NCBI RefSeq assembly: GCF_017868775.1
Contig: NZ_CP053381.1
Coordinates: forward strand, 1,550,001-1,614,000
Source of the DNA: Billgrantia sulfidoxydans
Lineage (GTDB): Bacteria; Pseudomonadota; Gammaproteobacteria; Pseudomonadales; Halomonadaceae
Direction: 5' to 3'
Length of the DNA stretch: 64,000 bases
Below are positions 44,957-53,216 of the stretch, piece after piece. Below the pieces are notes generated by a model. The model did not search any database. It was not told the DNA's origin and was given only the letters and a program-made list of their open reading frames with translations. Each line of letters starts with the position of its first letter. Within the stretch, counting starts at the first letter, position 1. A program made the position numbers and the translations under genes.

Positions 44957-45541
44957 ATGAATGTCGTTAACGAGTCCCCACGCCGCAAGGAATTGACCCG
45001 TCTGGCCGCTCAATTGTTCGTCCAGGAGGGCTTCGATCGCACCACGGTGCGCATGCTCGCCCAGGAGATGGGCATCAAGTCCGGTAGCCTGTTCCACCAT
45101 TTTCGCGACAAGCAGGAGATCCTCGCCGCCGTCATCGAGGAGGGCACCCAGAACGCCCTGACGCTGGCGCGCCAGGCCCTGGAGGAGTGCGGGGAATCAG
45201 CCAGCGAACGCCTGCACGCCATGGCCCGGGCTCACCTGCAGACGCTGCTGACCGACCGCAACGCGCATGTCGTCGCGCTCTACGAGTGGCGCCGGCTGGA
45301 CCCCTCGGCACGGGATCACCTCAGCCATCTGCGCGACGCCTACGAAGAACTCTGGGAGCAGGTCATCGACGAAGCCCTGGTCGCCGGGCTCATCCATGGC
45401 GACCGTTTCCTGGTGTCGCGCTTCGTCATGGGCGCTTTGAATTGGACGGTGCGCTGGTACGACCCCGAGGGGCCGCGCAAGCCGGACGACCTGGCCCATG
45501 AGCTGGTGGCCATGATCACTTCCTCCTCTCGCGCTTCCTGA
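44957..45541 (+). CDS. TetR-family transcriptional repressor
   Basis: 194 residues. The N-terminal helix-turn-helix is TTVRMLAQEMGIKSGSLFHHF (about 29-49, cited in part), followed by a helical ligand-binding domain. I start at the ATG at 44957 (MNVVNESPRRKELT); the frame extends upstream through the operator. It lies between a thiolase gene (divergent) and an acyl-CoA synthetase gene (downstream), and matching operators lie before both. The ligand is probably an acyl-CoA. Confidence 0.92.
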   Translation: MNVVNESPRRKELTRLAAQLFVQEGFDRTTVRMLAQEMGIKSGSLFHHFRDKQEILAAVIEEGTQNALTLARQALEECGESASERLHAMARAHLQTLLTDRNAHVVALYEWRRLDPSARDHLSHLRDAYEELWEQVIDEALVAGLIHGDRFLVSRFVMGALNWTVRWYDPEGPRKPDDLAHELVAMITSSSRAS

Positions 45542-45625
45542 TCCCGGCTTCCTGACTCGACCAAGGTCTAGCCTACGACCGCTACCGCGGGGGTTGCCCC
45601 GTCCCGGCTTTGCTTCTAGTTTGTA

Positions 45626-45641
45626 CCTAGCGCTTGCTAGG
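45626..45641. promoter_or_regulatory. TetR operator, copy 2 (acyl-CoA synthetase promoter)
   Basis: CCTAGC-GCTT-GCTAGG is a perfect palindrome with 6-base arms and a 4-base centre. It matches the tetR-gap site at 14 of 16 positions in reverse complement. It lies 75 bases before the synthetase start. Confidence 0.7.
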
Positions 45642-45658
45642 TTGACGCTTACGTCAAC
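45641..45658. promoter_or_regulatory. Second inverted repeat next to the TetR operator
   Basis: GTTGACG-CTTA-CGTCAAC has perfect 7-base arms. It abuts the TetR palindrome, sharing one base. It may be an operator for a second regulator; its TTGACG could also serve as a -35 element. Confidence 0.5.
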
Positions 45659-45715
45659 GGCATCTAAGCAGTAAGAGTTCAACAACAAGCACAATCCGGC
45701 ACAAGAGGGCAGTCA

Positions 45716-47380
45716 ATGAGCACGCCAACCCTTCCTGCGTATTCCACCTACTACGGGCGTTTTTCCATCGATGCGGTCATTGACCGTCTCGATGATCACG
45801 GCGACGGCAAGTTCAACGCCTACGAGTCCTGCTGCGGCCGCCACCTGCGTGCGGGACGGGGCGACGTGCTGGCGCTGGTTCACGAGGATACCCAGGGCAA
45901 CGTCAACCGGCTCACCTACGCCGAGCTCGAGGCACAGAGCGCCCGGCTGGCCGGCTGGTTCGCCGAGCGTGGCCTCGGGGTCGGCGATCGCATCGCCTGC
46001 ATGCTGCCGCGCTCTCGCGAGCTGCTGGTCGCGGTGCTGGCCACTTGGCGTATCGGGGCGGTCTATCAGCCCTTGTTCACTGCCTTCGGCCCCGATGCCG
46101 TCGACTACCGCCTGGGCCGGGCCGACACCAAGCTGGTGATCACCGATCACGCCAACCGCTTCAAGTTCGACGGCCTCTCCCAGTGCCCGCCGGTGCTGGC
46201 GGTGGGCGGGCCGAGCGAAGGGCATGCCAGCGACCTCGACTGGAGCGAGGCGCTGGGTCATTCACCGATCCAGGCCAACCCGCCACGGCTCTCGCCGGAA
46301 GCACCGTTCCTGCAGATGTTCACCTCGGGCACCGTGGGCAAGCCCAAGGGCGTGGCGGTGCCGCTCTCCGGCATGCCGGCCTTCGCGCTCTACATGGAGC
46401 TGGCCATCGACTTGCGCGAGAGCGACCGCTTCTGGAACATGGCCGACCCCGGCTGGGCCTACGGGCTCTACTACGCCATTGCCGGGCCGCTGCTGCTGGG
46501 CGTGACCACGCACTTCTGCGAGGCCGGCTTCAGCGCCGAAGGAGCGTTGGCGTTCATGCAGCGGCACCGCATCACCAACTTCGCCGCCGCCCCGACCGCC
46601 TATCGCCTGATGAAGGCCTCGGGGCTGTTCGACAGCGCCCACGAGAGTCTCGAGCTGCGCGTGGCCAGCTCCGCCGGCGAGCCGCTCAACACCGAAGTGG
46701 TGACCTGGGTCGAGCGCTCGCTGGGCTGTCCGGTGATGGATCACTACGGCCAGACCGAAACCGGCATGACCTGCTGCAACCATCATGCCCTGGAGCATCC
46801 CAAGCACGTCGGTGCCATGGGCGTGCCGATGCCGGGCTATCGCCTGGCCATTCTCGACGCCGAATACAACGAGCTGCCCCCGGGGGAGCCCGGCGTGCTG
46901 GCGGTGGACATCGAGCGTTCGCCGGCGCACTTCTTCGCCGGCTATACCTGGCAGGAGAAGCATCCGTTCGCCAAGGGGTACTACCTGACCGGCGACGTGG
47001 TGATCCGCAACGAGGACGGCACCTTCCAGTTCGCCGGCCGCGACGACGACATCATCACTACGGCCGGTTACCGGGTCGGGCCCACCGACGTGGAGAACAC
47101 CGTGCTGACCCATCCGGCCGTGGCGGAATCCGCCGCGGTGGGCCAGCCCGATGACATCCGCGGCGAAATCATCAAGTCCTATGTGGTGCTGCGCGAGGGC
47201 TTCGAGGCGAGCGACGAGCTGGCCGAGGAGATTCGCCAGCGCGTGCGCGAGCGACTCTCCACTCACGCCTTCCCGCGGGTGATCGAGTTCGTCGATGCAC
47301 TGCCCAAGACGCCCAGCGGCAAGATCCAGCGCTTCAAGCTGCGCGCCGATGCCGCCGAGAAGGCCGAGGCAGCCAAATGA
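45716..47380 (+). CDS. AMP-dependent acyl-CoA synthetase
   Basis: Adenylate-forming ligase, 554 residues, that activates a carboxylic acid to its CoA thioester. P-loop FTSGTVGKPKGVAVP (about 202-216), HYGQTETGM, YLTGDVVIRNEDGTFQFAGRDDD and the acetylation-type Lys in PKTPSGKIQRFK are all present. It resembles the Acs/medium-chain group and not FadD; the substrate could be a short, medium or branched acid. It is followed after 16 bases by an SDR dehydrogenase and preceded by two palindromic operators. Confidence 0.92.
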   Translation: MSTPTLPAYSTYYGRFSIDAVIDRLDDHGDGKFNAYESCCGRHLRAGRGDVLALVHEDTQGNVNRLTYAELEAQSARLAGWFAERGLGVGDRIACMLPRSRELLVAVLATWRIGAVYQPLFTAFGPDAVDYRLGRADTKLVITDHANRFKFDGLSQCPPVLAVGGPSEGHASDLDWSEALGHSPIQANPPRLSPEAPFLQMFTSGTVGKPKGVAVPLSGMPAFALYMELAIDLRESDRFWNMADPGWAYGLYYAIAGPLLLGVTTHFCEAGFSAEGALAFMQRHRITNFAAAPTAYRLMKASGLFDSAHESLELRVASSAGEPLNTEVVTWVERSLGCPVMDHYGQTETGMTCCNHHALEHPKHVGAMGVPMPGYRLAILDAEYNELPPGEPGVLAVDIERSPAHFFAGYTWQEKHPFAKGYYLTGDVVIRNEDGTFQFAGRDDDIITTAGYRVGPTDVENTVLTHPAVAESAAVGQPDDIRGEIIKSYVVLREGFEASDELAEEIRQRVRERLSTHAFPRVIEFVDALPKTPSGKIQRFKLRADAAEKAEAAK

Positions 47381-47396
47381 ACCGGGAGACAACCCA

Positions 47397-48164
47397 ATGC
47401 AAGTGAAGGACCGTACCTTTCTGATCACCGGCGCCGCCTCCGGCCTGGGAGCGGCCACGGCCGAGCGGCTCGTTGCCGGCGGCGGCCGGGTGGTGCTGTG
47501 CGACCTGAGCGTGGACGTCGATGCCCACGCCGAAAAGCTGGGTGAGGCGGCCCGCGCGGTGCGCGGCGACGTGACCTCGGCCGAGGACATGCAGGCGGCG
47601 GTCGACGCCGCCGTCGCCCTTGGCGGTGAAGCGGGGCTGGCCGGCGTGGTGCACTGCGCCGGTGTGGTCAGCGTGGCCAAGCTGGTCGATCGCGAAGGCA
47701 ACCCCGCCGATCTCGAGGCCTATGCGCGTACCGTGCAGATCAACCTGATCGGCACCTTCAACGTGATGCGGCTGGCGGCCTCCGCCATGGCGAAGAATGG
47801 ACCGAACGACGACGGCGAGCGCGGCGTCATTGTCAATACCGCCTCCATTGCCGCCTTCGACGGCCAAGTGGGGCAGTGCGCCTACAGCGCCTCCAAGGCC
47901 GGGGTGGTGGGCATGAGCCTGCCGGCGGCACGCGAGCTGTCGCGCCATGGCATCCGGGTGATGGCCATCGCGCCTGGGGTGTTCCAGACGCCGATGATGA
48001 GCGAGATTCCCGACGAGGCCGCCAAGGCACTGGCCGCCTCGGTGCCGTTCCCCAAGCGCCTGGGAAAGCCCGATGAGTTCGCCCGCCTGGCCGAACAGAT
48101 CATCACCAACGCCATGCTCAACGGCGAGGTGATCCGCCTGGACGGGGGCATTCGCATGCAGTGA
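47397..48164 (+). CDS. SDR dehydrogenase, 3-hydroxyacyl-CoA dehydrogenase type 2-like
   Basis: NAD-dependent short-chain dehydrogenase, 255 residues. Cofactor motif [15 protein letters not shown] (8-22), the Ser in [10 protein letters not shown], and the catalytic YSASKAG near 157-163. Family size and the VVHCAGV and LDGGIRM ending match HSD17B10-like enzymes, which oxidise 3-hydroxyacyl-CoA including 2-methyl-branched forms. Together with the synthetase and thiolase it would supply activation, oxidation and cleavage. ATG 47397 follows the synthetase stop closely. Confidence 0.9.
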   Translation: MQVKDRTFLITGAASGLGAATAERLVAGGGRVVLCDLSVDVDAHAEKLGEAARAVRGDVTSAEDMQAAVDAAVALGGEAGLAGVVHCAGVVSVAKLVDREGNPADLEAYARTVQINLIGTFNVMRLAASAMAKNGPNDDGERGVIVNTASIAAFDGQVGQCAYSASKAGVVGMSLPAARELSRHGIRVMAIAPGVFQTPMMSEIPDEAAKALAASVPFPKRLGKPDEFARLAEQIITNAMLNGEVIRLDGGIRMQ

Positions 48165-48255
48165 GCGTTGGCAGCGGCGCCTTGGCAGGCATCGGCTGGC
48201 GCGCTAGCGTAGGGCGCACGACGAGACGCACGACAAGAACAGGGGAGCCCCCGTG

Positions 48256-48708
48256 ATGGCCAGTCAGGAGATCGGCGCCGACCTCAAGCTCGACAACCAG
48301 CTCTGCTTCACGCTCTACTCCACCTCGCTGCTGATGACCAAGTTCTACAAGCCCCTGCTCAAGGGGCTTGGCCTTACCTACCCGCAGTACCTGGTGCTAC
48401 TGATCCTGTGGCAGGAGGATGGACTGAGCGCCGGGGCCATCAGCCGCCACCTGATGACCGATACCGGTTCGCTCACTCCCGTATTCAAGCGCCTGGAGGC
48501 CGATGGGTTGCTCCGGCGGGTGCGCAGCCGTCGCGACGAGCGGGTCGTGGAGCTGTTTCTCACCGAGCAGGGGAGGGCTTTGCAGGCCCGCGCTCAGGAG
48601 ATCCCCGACTGCGTGGTAATGGCCAGCGGCCAGCCGGCCTCGGAGCTCGTCGAGCTCAAGGCGCGGCTGGAGGCGCTACGGGAGAAGCTGCAGGAGGCTA
48701 TGCCCTAG
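48256..48708 (+). CDS. ohrR: OhrR-type MarR regulator
   Basis: 150-residue winged-helix repressor. The N-terminal segment DNQLCFTLYSTSLLMTKFYK is characteristic of OhrR and contains the peroxide-sensing Cys 17. A second Cys at 119 suggests the two-Cys redox switch of the Xanthomonas type. The HTH region includes SAGAISRHLMTDTGSLTPVFKRLEADG-type sequence (60-85, cited in part). GGGGAG precedes adjacent GTG and ATG codons (48253, 48256). Unusually, no ohr gene lies beside it in this window. Confidence 0.88.
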   Translation: MASQEIGADLKLDNQLCFTLYSTSLLMTKFYKPLLKGLGLTYPQYLVLLILWQEDGLSAGAISRHLMTDTGSLTPVFKRLEADGLLRRVRSRRDERVVELFLTEQGRALQARAQEIPDCVVMASGQPASELVELKARLEALREKLQEAMP

Positions 48709-48888
48709 GAACAAGGCGGGTCCTGTGCCCGGCATGGGTGGGTTTGGTTTTTATCTTGCGCGCCATTGTTTATCACTCCATATGTATGTGCGCTATTTTC
48801 TTGCTTTCTGTACGCTTCCTGAACACCTCTCCCGTGGCATAGGGCGCCTGGCCGGGCTCGTGGGTGAGCCGAGAATTAAAACGGGCGC

Positions 48889-48917
48889 TTGACTCCAAGG
48901 CTTCGGCGAGCTAGTTT
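48889..48917 (+). promoter_or_regulatory. Candidate promoter of the acyl-CoA dehydrogenase gene
   Basis: TTGACT at 48889-48894 matches the -35 consensus at 5 of 6 positions. A weak -10 (TAGTTT, 48912-48917) follows 17 bases later and overlaps the palindromic operator, a good position for repression. Confidence 0.4.
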
Positions 48918-48934
48918 CAAACACATGTTTGAAA
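48915..48934. promoter_or_regulatory. PsrA-like operator before the acyl-CoA dehydrogenase gene
   Basis: TTTCAAACA-CA-TGTTTGAAA is a palindrome with perfect 9-base arms. It contains CAAAC-N4-GTTTG, the published form of the PsrA fatty-acid repressor site in Pseudomonas, from memory. It lies 67 bases before the start codon. No psrA gene is in the window. Confidence 0.65.
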
Positions 48935-49001
48935 GCGGCCCTCGCTGCTTTCACTCGCCCGCTTTCAGGCGACCTAATGGCGACCTTTGTGGAGAGTAGA
49001 G

Positions 49002-50813
49002 ATGCCCGACTACCAGGCCCCCCTGCGCGACCTTCGCTTCGTGATGGATGAGTTGCTGGACTATCCCGCACACTATGCCCGGCTGCCGGGCGGTGAAGAG
49101 GCCACGCCCGACGTGGTGGCCGCCATCCTCGAGGAGGGGGCGCGCTTTGCCCGCGAGGTACTGCTGCCGCTGAATCAGAGCGGTGACCGGGAGGGCTGCC
49201 TGCTGGAGGGCGGCGAGGTCAAGGCGCCCAAGGGGTTCCGTGAAGCCTACCAGCAGTACGTCGAAGGCGGCTGGCCGAGCCTGGCGGCGGACCCCGCCCA
49301 CGGCGGCCAGGGGCTGCCGCACTCGCTGGCCATGGTACTCAACGAGATGGTGTGCTCCACCAACCTGGCCTGGGGCATGTATCCCGGGCTGTCCCATGGC
49401 GCCGCCGATGCGCTGCGTCATCATGGCACCGAGGAGCAGCAGGCCACCTACCTCACCAAGCTGGTGGAGGGCGTGTGGACCGGCACCATGTGCCTGACCG
49501 AGCCGCACTGCGGCACCGACCTGGGGTTGATCAAGACCCGCGCGGTGCCCACCGCCGACGGCGCCTACGAGATCACAGGGACCAAGATCTTCATCTCCGC
49601 GGGCGAGCACGACCTGGCCGAGAACATCGTCCACCTGGTACTGGCCAAGCTGCCGGATGCGCCGGAGGGCTCCAAGGGCATCTCACTGTTCGTGGTACCG
49701 AAGTTCTTGCCCGACGCCGAGGGCAACCCGGGCGAGCGTAACGGCGTAGCCTGTGGCTCGCTGGAACACAAGATGGGCATCCACGGCAACGCCACCTGCG
49801 TGATGAACTTCGATGCCGCCCGCGGCTTTCTCGTCGGGCCGCCCAACAAGGGGCTGGCCTGCATGTTCACCATGATGAACGCCGCGCGCCTGGGCGTGGG
49901 CATCCAGGGCCTGGGGCTGACCGAGGCGAGCTTCCAGAATGCCCTGGCCTATGCTCGCGATCGCCTGCAGATGCGTGCCCTCTCTGGCCCGCAGGCCCCC
50001 GAGAAGCCCGCCGACCCGATCATCGTTCACCCGGACGTGCGGCGCATGCTGCTGACCCAGAAGGCCTTTGCCGAGGGAGGCCGGATGCTGGTGCTGTACA
50101 CCGCCCAGCTGCTCGATGTCGTCGAACACGGCCAGGACGCCGCCGAGCGCGAGCGCGCCGAGACCCTGCTGGGCCTGCTGACCCCAATCGTCAAGGCGTT
50201 CCTCACCGAGGTGGGCTTCGAGGCCACCAACGAGGGCGTGCAGGTCTTCGGCGGCCACGGCTTCATCCAGGAGTGGGGCATGGAACAGCTGGTGCGCGAT
50301 TCGCGTATCACGCGCCTCTATGAAGGCACCACCGGCATCCAGGCCCTCGACCTGCTGGGCCGCAAGGTGCTGATGAGCCAGGGCGAGAGCCTCAAGGTCT
50401 TCACCAAGGAGATTCACAAGTTCTGCAAGGCCGAAGAGGGCAACGCCGAGCTGGCCGAGTTCATCGCGCCGCTGGCCAAGCTCAACGCCGAGTGGGGCGA
50501 GCTGACCATGGGCATTGGCATGAAGGCCATGAACGATCGCGAAGAAGTCGGGGCGGCCAGCGTCGACTACCTGATGTACTCCGGTTACGTGACGCTGGCC
50601 TACCTCTTCGCCCGAGCGGCCAGACAGGCGCGCGAGGCACTGGCGGCGGGCGGCGGCGACGCCGCCTTCTACGAGGCCAAGATCAAGACGGCGCGCTTCT
50701 ACTTCCAGCGCCTGCTGCCGCGCACCCTGGCCCATGTGCGCATGATCCAGGCCGGTGCCGAACCGCTGATGGCACTGTCCGCGGAGGAGTTCGGCCTCGG
50801 CTTCGAGATCTGA
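49002..50813 (+). CDS. Acyl-CoA dehydrogenase (about 600-residue, FadE5-like class)
   Basis: FAD enzyme that introduces the first double bond in beta-oxidation, 603 residues, with the extra C-terminal helical domain of the long class. Flavin-binding segments MCLTEPHCGTDLG and EITGTKIFISAGEHD and the late YEGTTGIQALDLLGRK are clear. The ATG at 49002 has GGAGAG upstream; a GTG five codons earlier is possible. Monocistronic: it has its own operator and a strong terminator follows. Confidence 0.93.
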   Translation: MPDYQAPLRDLRFVMDELLDYPAHYARLPGGEEATPDVVAAILEEGARFAREVLLPLNQSGDREGCLLEGGEVKAPKGFREAYQQYVEGGWPSLAADPAHGGQGLPHSLAMVLNEMVCSTNLAWGMYPGLSHGAADALRHHGTEEQQATYLTKLVEGVWTGTMCLTEPHCGTDLGLIKTRAVPTADGAYEITGTKIFISAGEHDLAENIVHLVLAKLPDAPEGSKGISLFVVPKFLPDAEGNPGERNGVACGSLEHKMGIHGNATCVMNFDAARGFLVGPPNKGLACMFTMMNAARLGVGIQGLGLTEASFQNALAYARDRLQMRALSGPQAPEKPADPIIVHPDVRRMLLTQKAFAEGGRMLVLYTAQLLDVVEHGQDAAERERAETLLGLLTPIVKAFLTEVGFEATNEGVQVFGGHGFIQEWGMEQLVRDSRITRLYEGTTGIQALDLLGRKVLMSQGESLKVFTKEIHKFCKAEEGNAELAEFIAPLAKLNAEWGELTMGIGMKAMNDREEVGAASVDYLMYSGYVTLAYLFARAARQAREALAAGGGDAAFYEAKIKTARFYFQRLLPRTLAHVRMIQAGAEPLMALSAEEFGLGFEI

Positions 50814-50858
50814 CCCCTACCAGGCACTCTCTCGGTCAGTGCGACTGATCGGTGTCTT

Positions 50859-50886
50859 GCGGCGGGCCCTGCCCGCCGCTTTTTTT
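50859..50886 (+). terminator. Rho-independent terminator of the acyl-CoA dehydrogenase gene
   Basis: GCGGCGGGC and GCCCGCCGC pair around CCT; seven T follow (50880-50886). It ends 46 bases after the stop codon region begins and faces the lipase gene on the other strand. Confidence 0.93.
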
Positions 50887-50923
50887 CGTCCTGTTGAATT
50901 CACCTGCCCGGCGACGTTAGCGC

Positions 50924-51934
50924 TCAATCGCAGTGCGAAGCCAGCGTGCTCTCACGTGTGACCTCGTAGCCTGAGGGCAGCTTGCCACCGGGCGCAAGCA
51001 GCCAGGCTGCGAGGTCCTGCTCGGTGCGGTCGCGCCGCGTGTAGCGTGTCAGCATGTGGTAGCCGCCGGGGTAGAGCGCGAGGCGGATCCCTTCATCGTC
51101 GGGGAGGCGTCGCAGCAGGGCGCAGTAGGCTTGCATGGGGATGATCTGGTCCTCGTCGCCGTAGAGCACCAGGGCGGGTGGCGGCAGCTCGCTGGCGGCC
51201 TCGAGGGCAAGCCCCATGGTGCGGGTCAGGCCGTAGAGGGTGTCGACCCGCGCGCTGCGCAGGATCAGCGGGTCGCTGGCCAACTGCCGCTTGATCGCCT
51301 CGTCGTCGGTCGGCTCGATGCCCAGGCGACGGGGGGTGCGTATCGAGAAGCTGACCTGGGGGATCAGGCGCACGCCCAGCCATAATCCGAGGCGCTGGTA
51401 CCAGGGCATGGCCTCCCTGCTCCACACGGCCGGGGAGATCAGCACGCTGCCGTCCACCGGGGGCGGCTCGTCGGCGCTCATGGCGAGCAGCGTCACCGCG
51501 GCGCCCATGCTCTTGCCGACCAGGTACAACGGCGTATCGGGGTGGCGCTCGCGCAGCAGCGCGGCGAGCAGGAGGACGTCGTCACGCAGCCGCTGGTAGC
51601 CGGGCCACACTCGACGCTGCGCAGTGGTGCCGAAGCCGCGCTGGTCGTGGGCATAGACCTCGATGCCATGTTCGTTCAGGGCGCTGGCCATGATCTCGAA
51701 GCTGCCGGCATGGTCGTTGAAGCCGTGTATCGCCAGCACCACGACCTCGGTTTCCTCCGTTGCAGGCCAGTGGCGCAGCGGCAGGCGGTAGCCATCGCCG
51801 GCAATGACCTGGTAGGAGGTCAGCCGGGGCTCGCTGCCGCCGGGCCCCGGTGTCTGCAGCTCCGGTCCGGCGCAACCCTCCAGCAGGAGTGCCAGGGGTA
51901 CGAGCAGTGCCGCGGTCCAGCCAGGCCGCTTCAT
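50924..51934 (-). CDS. Lipoprotein alpha/beta hydrolase (monoacylglycerol lipase-like)
   Basis: 336 residues. It has a lipoprotein signal peptide with LEGC (Cys 21), so it is likely anchored to a membrane facing the periplasm; Glu before Gly is unusual in a lipobox. The hydrolase core has the oxyanion region LAIHGFNDHAGSF, the nucleophile in LVGKSMGAAV, the Asp in LYGDEDQIIP and the His in YPGGYHMLTRY. Substrates are probably lysophospholipids or monoglycerides. Its ATG overlaps the stop of the winged-helix gene upstream by four bases. Confidence 0.88.
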   Translation of the reverse strand: MKRPGWTAALLVPLALLLEGCAGPELQTPGPGGSEPRLTSYQVIAGDGYRLPLRHWPATEETEVVVLAIHGFNDHAGSFEIMASALNEHGIEVYAHDQRGFGTTAQRRVWPGYQRLRDDVLLLAALLRERHPDTPLYLVGKSMGAAVTLLAMSADEPPPVDGSVLISPAVWSREAMPWYQRLGLWLGVRLIPQVSFSIRTPRRLGIEPTDDEAIKRQLASDPLILRSARVDTLYGLTRTMGLALEAASELPPPALVLYGDEDQIIPMQAYCALLRRLPDDEGIRLALYPGGYHMLTRYTRRDRTEQDLAAWLLAPGGKLPSGYEVTRESTLASHCD

Positions 51935-52233
51935 GACAGCGCGGGATAGCCCAGGGTGCGGCGCAGCCGTTCGGCATGGCGGGCCACCCAGTCCCGGTCG
52001 ATGGGCCCCCAGTCGGTGATCTCGTAGCGGCCGCTGTTGTGGCGTTCGCCCGCGGCGGGACGAAATTCGCAGCGCATGTCCAACTCCTCGAGCGCCTTGA
52101 GCGTATCCTGGGCGGTACGCCGGGGCATGCCGGTCGCGGCGATGATGGCCGGCACGCTGGCGATGCCGTTGGCAATCAGATGGGCGAGATAGAGGCGACG
52201 ATAGAAGCTGGACTGGGTCTTGCTTGGTGACAT
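51931..52233 (-). CDS. Small winged-helix DNA-binding protein
   Basis: 100 residues. The central part, NGIASVPAIIAATGMPRRTAQDTLKALEEL, shown here in two pieces (SVPAIIAATGM and PRRTAQDTLKALEEL), reads as a helix-turn-helix followed by a wing with RYEITDWGPID. No ligand domain. It is coupled to the lipase gene by ATGA and may regulate it. I start at the ATG at 52233; a longer frame (to 52338) is Pro-rich and unlikely. Family name not certain. Confidence 0.75.
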   Translation of the reverse strand: MSPSKTQSSFYRRLYLAHLIANGIASVPAIIAATGMPRRTAQDTLKALEELDMRCEFRPAAGERHNSGRYEITDWGPIDRDWVARHAERLRRTLGYPALS

Positions 52234-52412
52234 GGGCGACCTATTGTAGCGCAAGGGGCGGTTGACCAGCATAGCGCCGGGCGTGGTGCGGCTCCAGACC
52301 GGGTCGGCCGCAGGGGGTGTCCCGGCCTGCGTCATCACCTACAGTGAAAGCGAATGGCCCAAGTTCGAACCGGTGCCGGTTGCGGCCGGCATGGTCAGGC
52401 GGGAGGAGAGCG

Positions 52413-52673
52413 ATGACCGTCAAGCACGTTGAAAAGAAGGAGCTGCTGGCCCAGGTAGGACGCTGCATGTTCGGGGAACGGCTGGTGGTCGAGCGCGAGG
52501 GCAAGCGCTTCTCGGCGCGTGTCCAGCATGTGGGGGTCACCGGCGTGAAGGTCGTGCCCGAGACGATGTTGGTCGAGCACGAGGGTGAACCCGGCGACAT
52601 CAACGGGATTACCGTCTCCTATGACGACATTCGCGAAGTCGACATCGACGGTACCATCTTCCGCCTGGCGTGA
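52413..52673 (+). CDS. Small hypothetical protein
   Basis: 86 residues, no signal peptide or membrane segment. It appears beta-rich (ARVQHVGVTGVKVVPETMLV, then GITVSYDDIREVDIDGTIFRL), like a small barrel or Hfq/Sm-sized domain, but I do not recognise it. A very good GGAGGAGAG site precedes the ATG at 52413. It converges on dciA. Confidence 0.7.
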   Translation: MTVKHVEKKELLAQVGRCMFGERLVVEREGKRFSARVQHVGVTGVKVVPETMLVEHEGEPGDINGITVSYDDIREVDIDGTIFRLA

Positions 52674-52693
52674 GCGACGCGGGGCAGGTCGCG

Positions 52694-53155
52694 CTAGAGA
52701 TCTCGCTCGGCGTGCGAGGCGAGGCGTTCCAAGGCGCGCTTGAGGCGCGGGTCGTCGACGTCGGCGGCGCAGGCGGAGATTTCGTCCGCGGCCGGGGCCG
52801 GCAGCGTGCGCACCTGGCGGGGTGGCACCTTGAGCGGGCGCACGGGGCGCACCTTCAGGCTGAAGCCGGTGACCGTGGCGAATTCCGGCAGCTGGTGCAG
52901 CAGCTCGAGCAGCCGTGGCTGCTCATAGCGCAGCCAGGTCAGCCACACCGCACGATCGGTGAGCAGGGTCAGCTTGCCGTCGCGATAGCCTCCTACGAAC
53001 AGGTGCTCACGCACTTCCTCCGGGAGGTGCTCGCGAAGGTGCTGCTGGGCCCGGGCGACCAGCCTGGCCGTGCGCATCAGCGGCGCCAGCTCGCCCTTGC
53101 CTCCCAGCAGGCGAGACATGGGCTGTGCTCGTGAGCGCTTAACCTTTATACTCAT
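52694..53155 (-). CDS. dciA: DciA-family replication protein (DUF721)
   Basis: 153 residues. DciA is the ancestral loader or partner of the replicative helicase DnaB in bacteria without DnaC. The DUF721 core is seen in VGGYRDGKLTLLTDRAVW and LRYEQPRLLELLHQLP. The N-terminus is basic (MSIKVKRSRAQPMSRLLGG). It is divergent from the small gene before secA, an arrangement common in pseudomonads and relatives. ATG 53155 preferred; a Met at residue 13 is possible. Confidence 0.85.
   Translation of the reverse strand: MSIKVKRSRAQPMSRLLGGKGELAPLMRTARLVARAQQHLREHLPEEVREHLFVGGYRDGKLTLLTDRAVWLTWLRYEQPRLLELLHQLPEFATVTGFSLKVRPVRPLKVPPRQVRTLPAPAADEISACAADVDDPRLKRALERLASHAERDL
53147..53152 (+). promoter_or_regulatory. 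Possible -10 element for the secA leader transcript
   Basis: TATACT matches the -10 consensus at 5 of 6 positions, 65 bases before the leader ORF. No good -35 element is visible 16-18 bases upstream, so the promoter is uncertain. Confidence 0.3.
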
Positions 53156-53216
53156 GGGCTTGTTTCTCGTCCGAACCAACACGCCAAGCCTAGCACGCTC
53201 GGAGACCCGCGACAGC

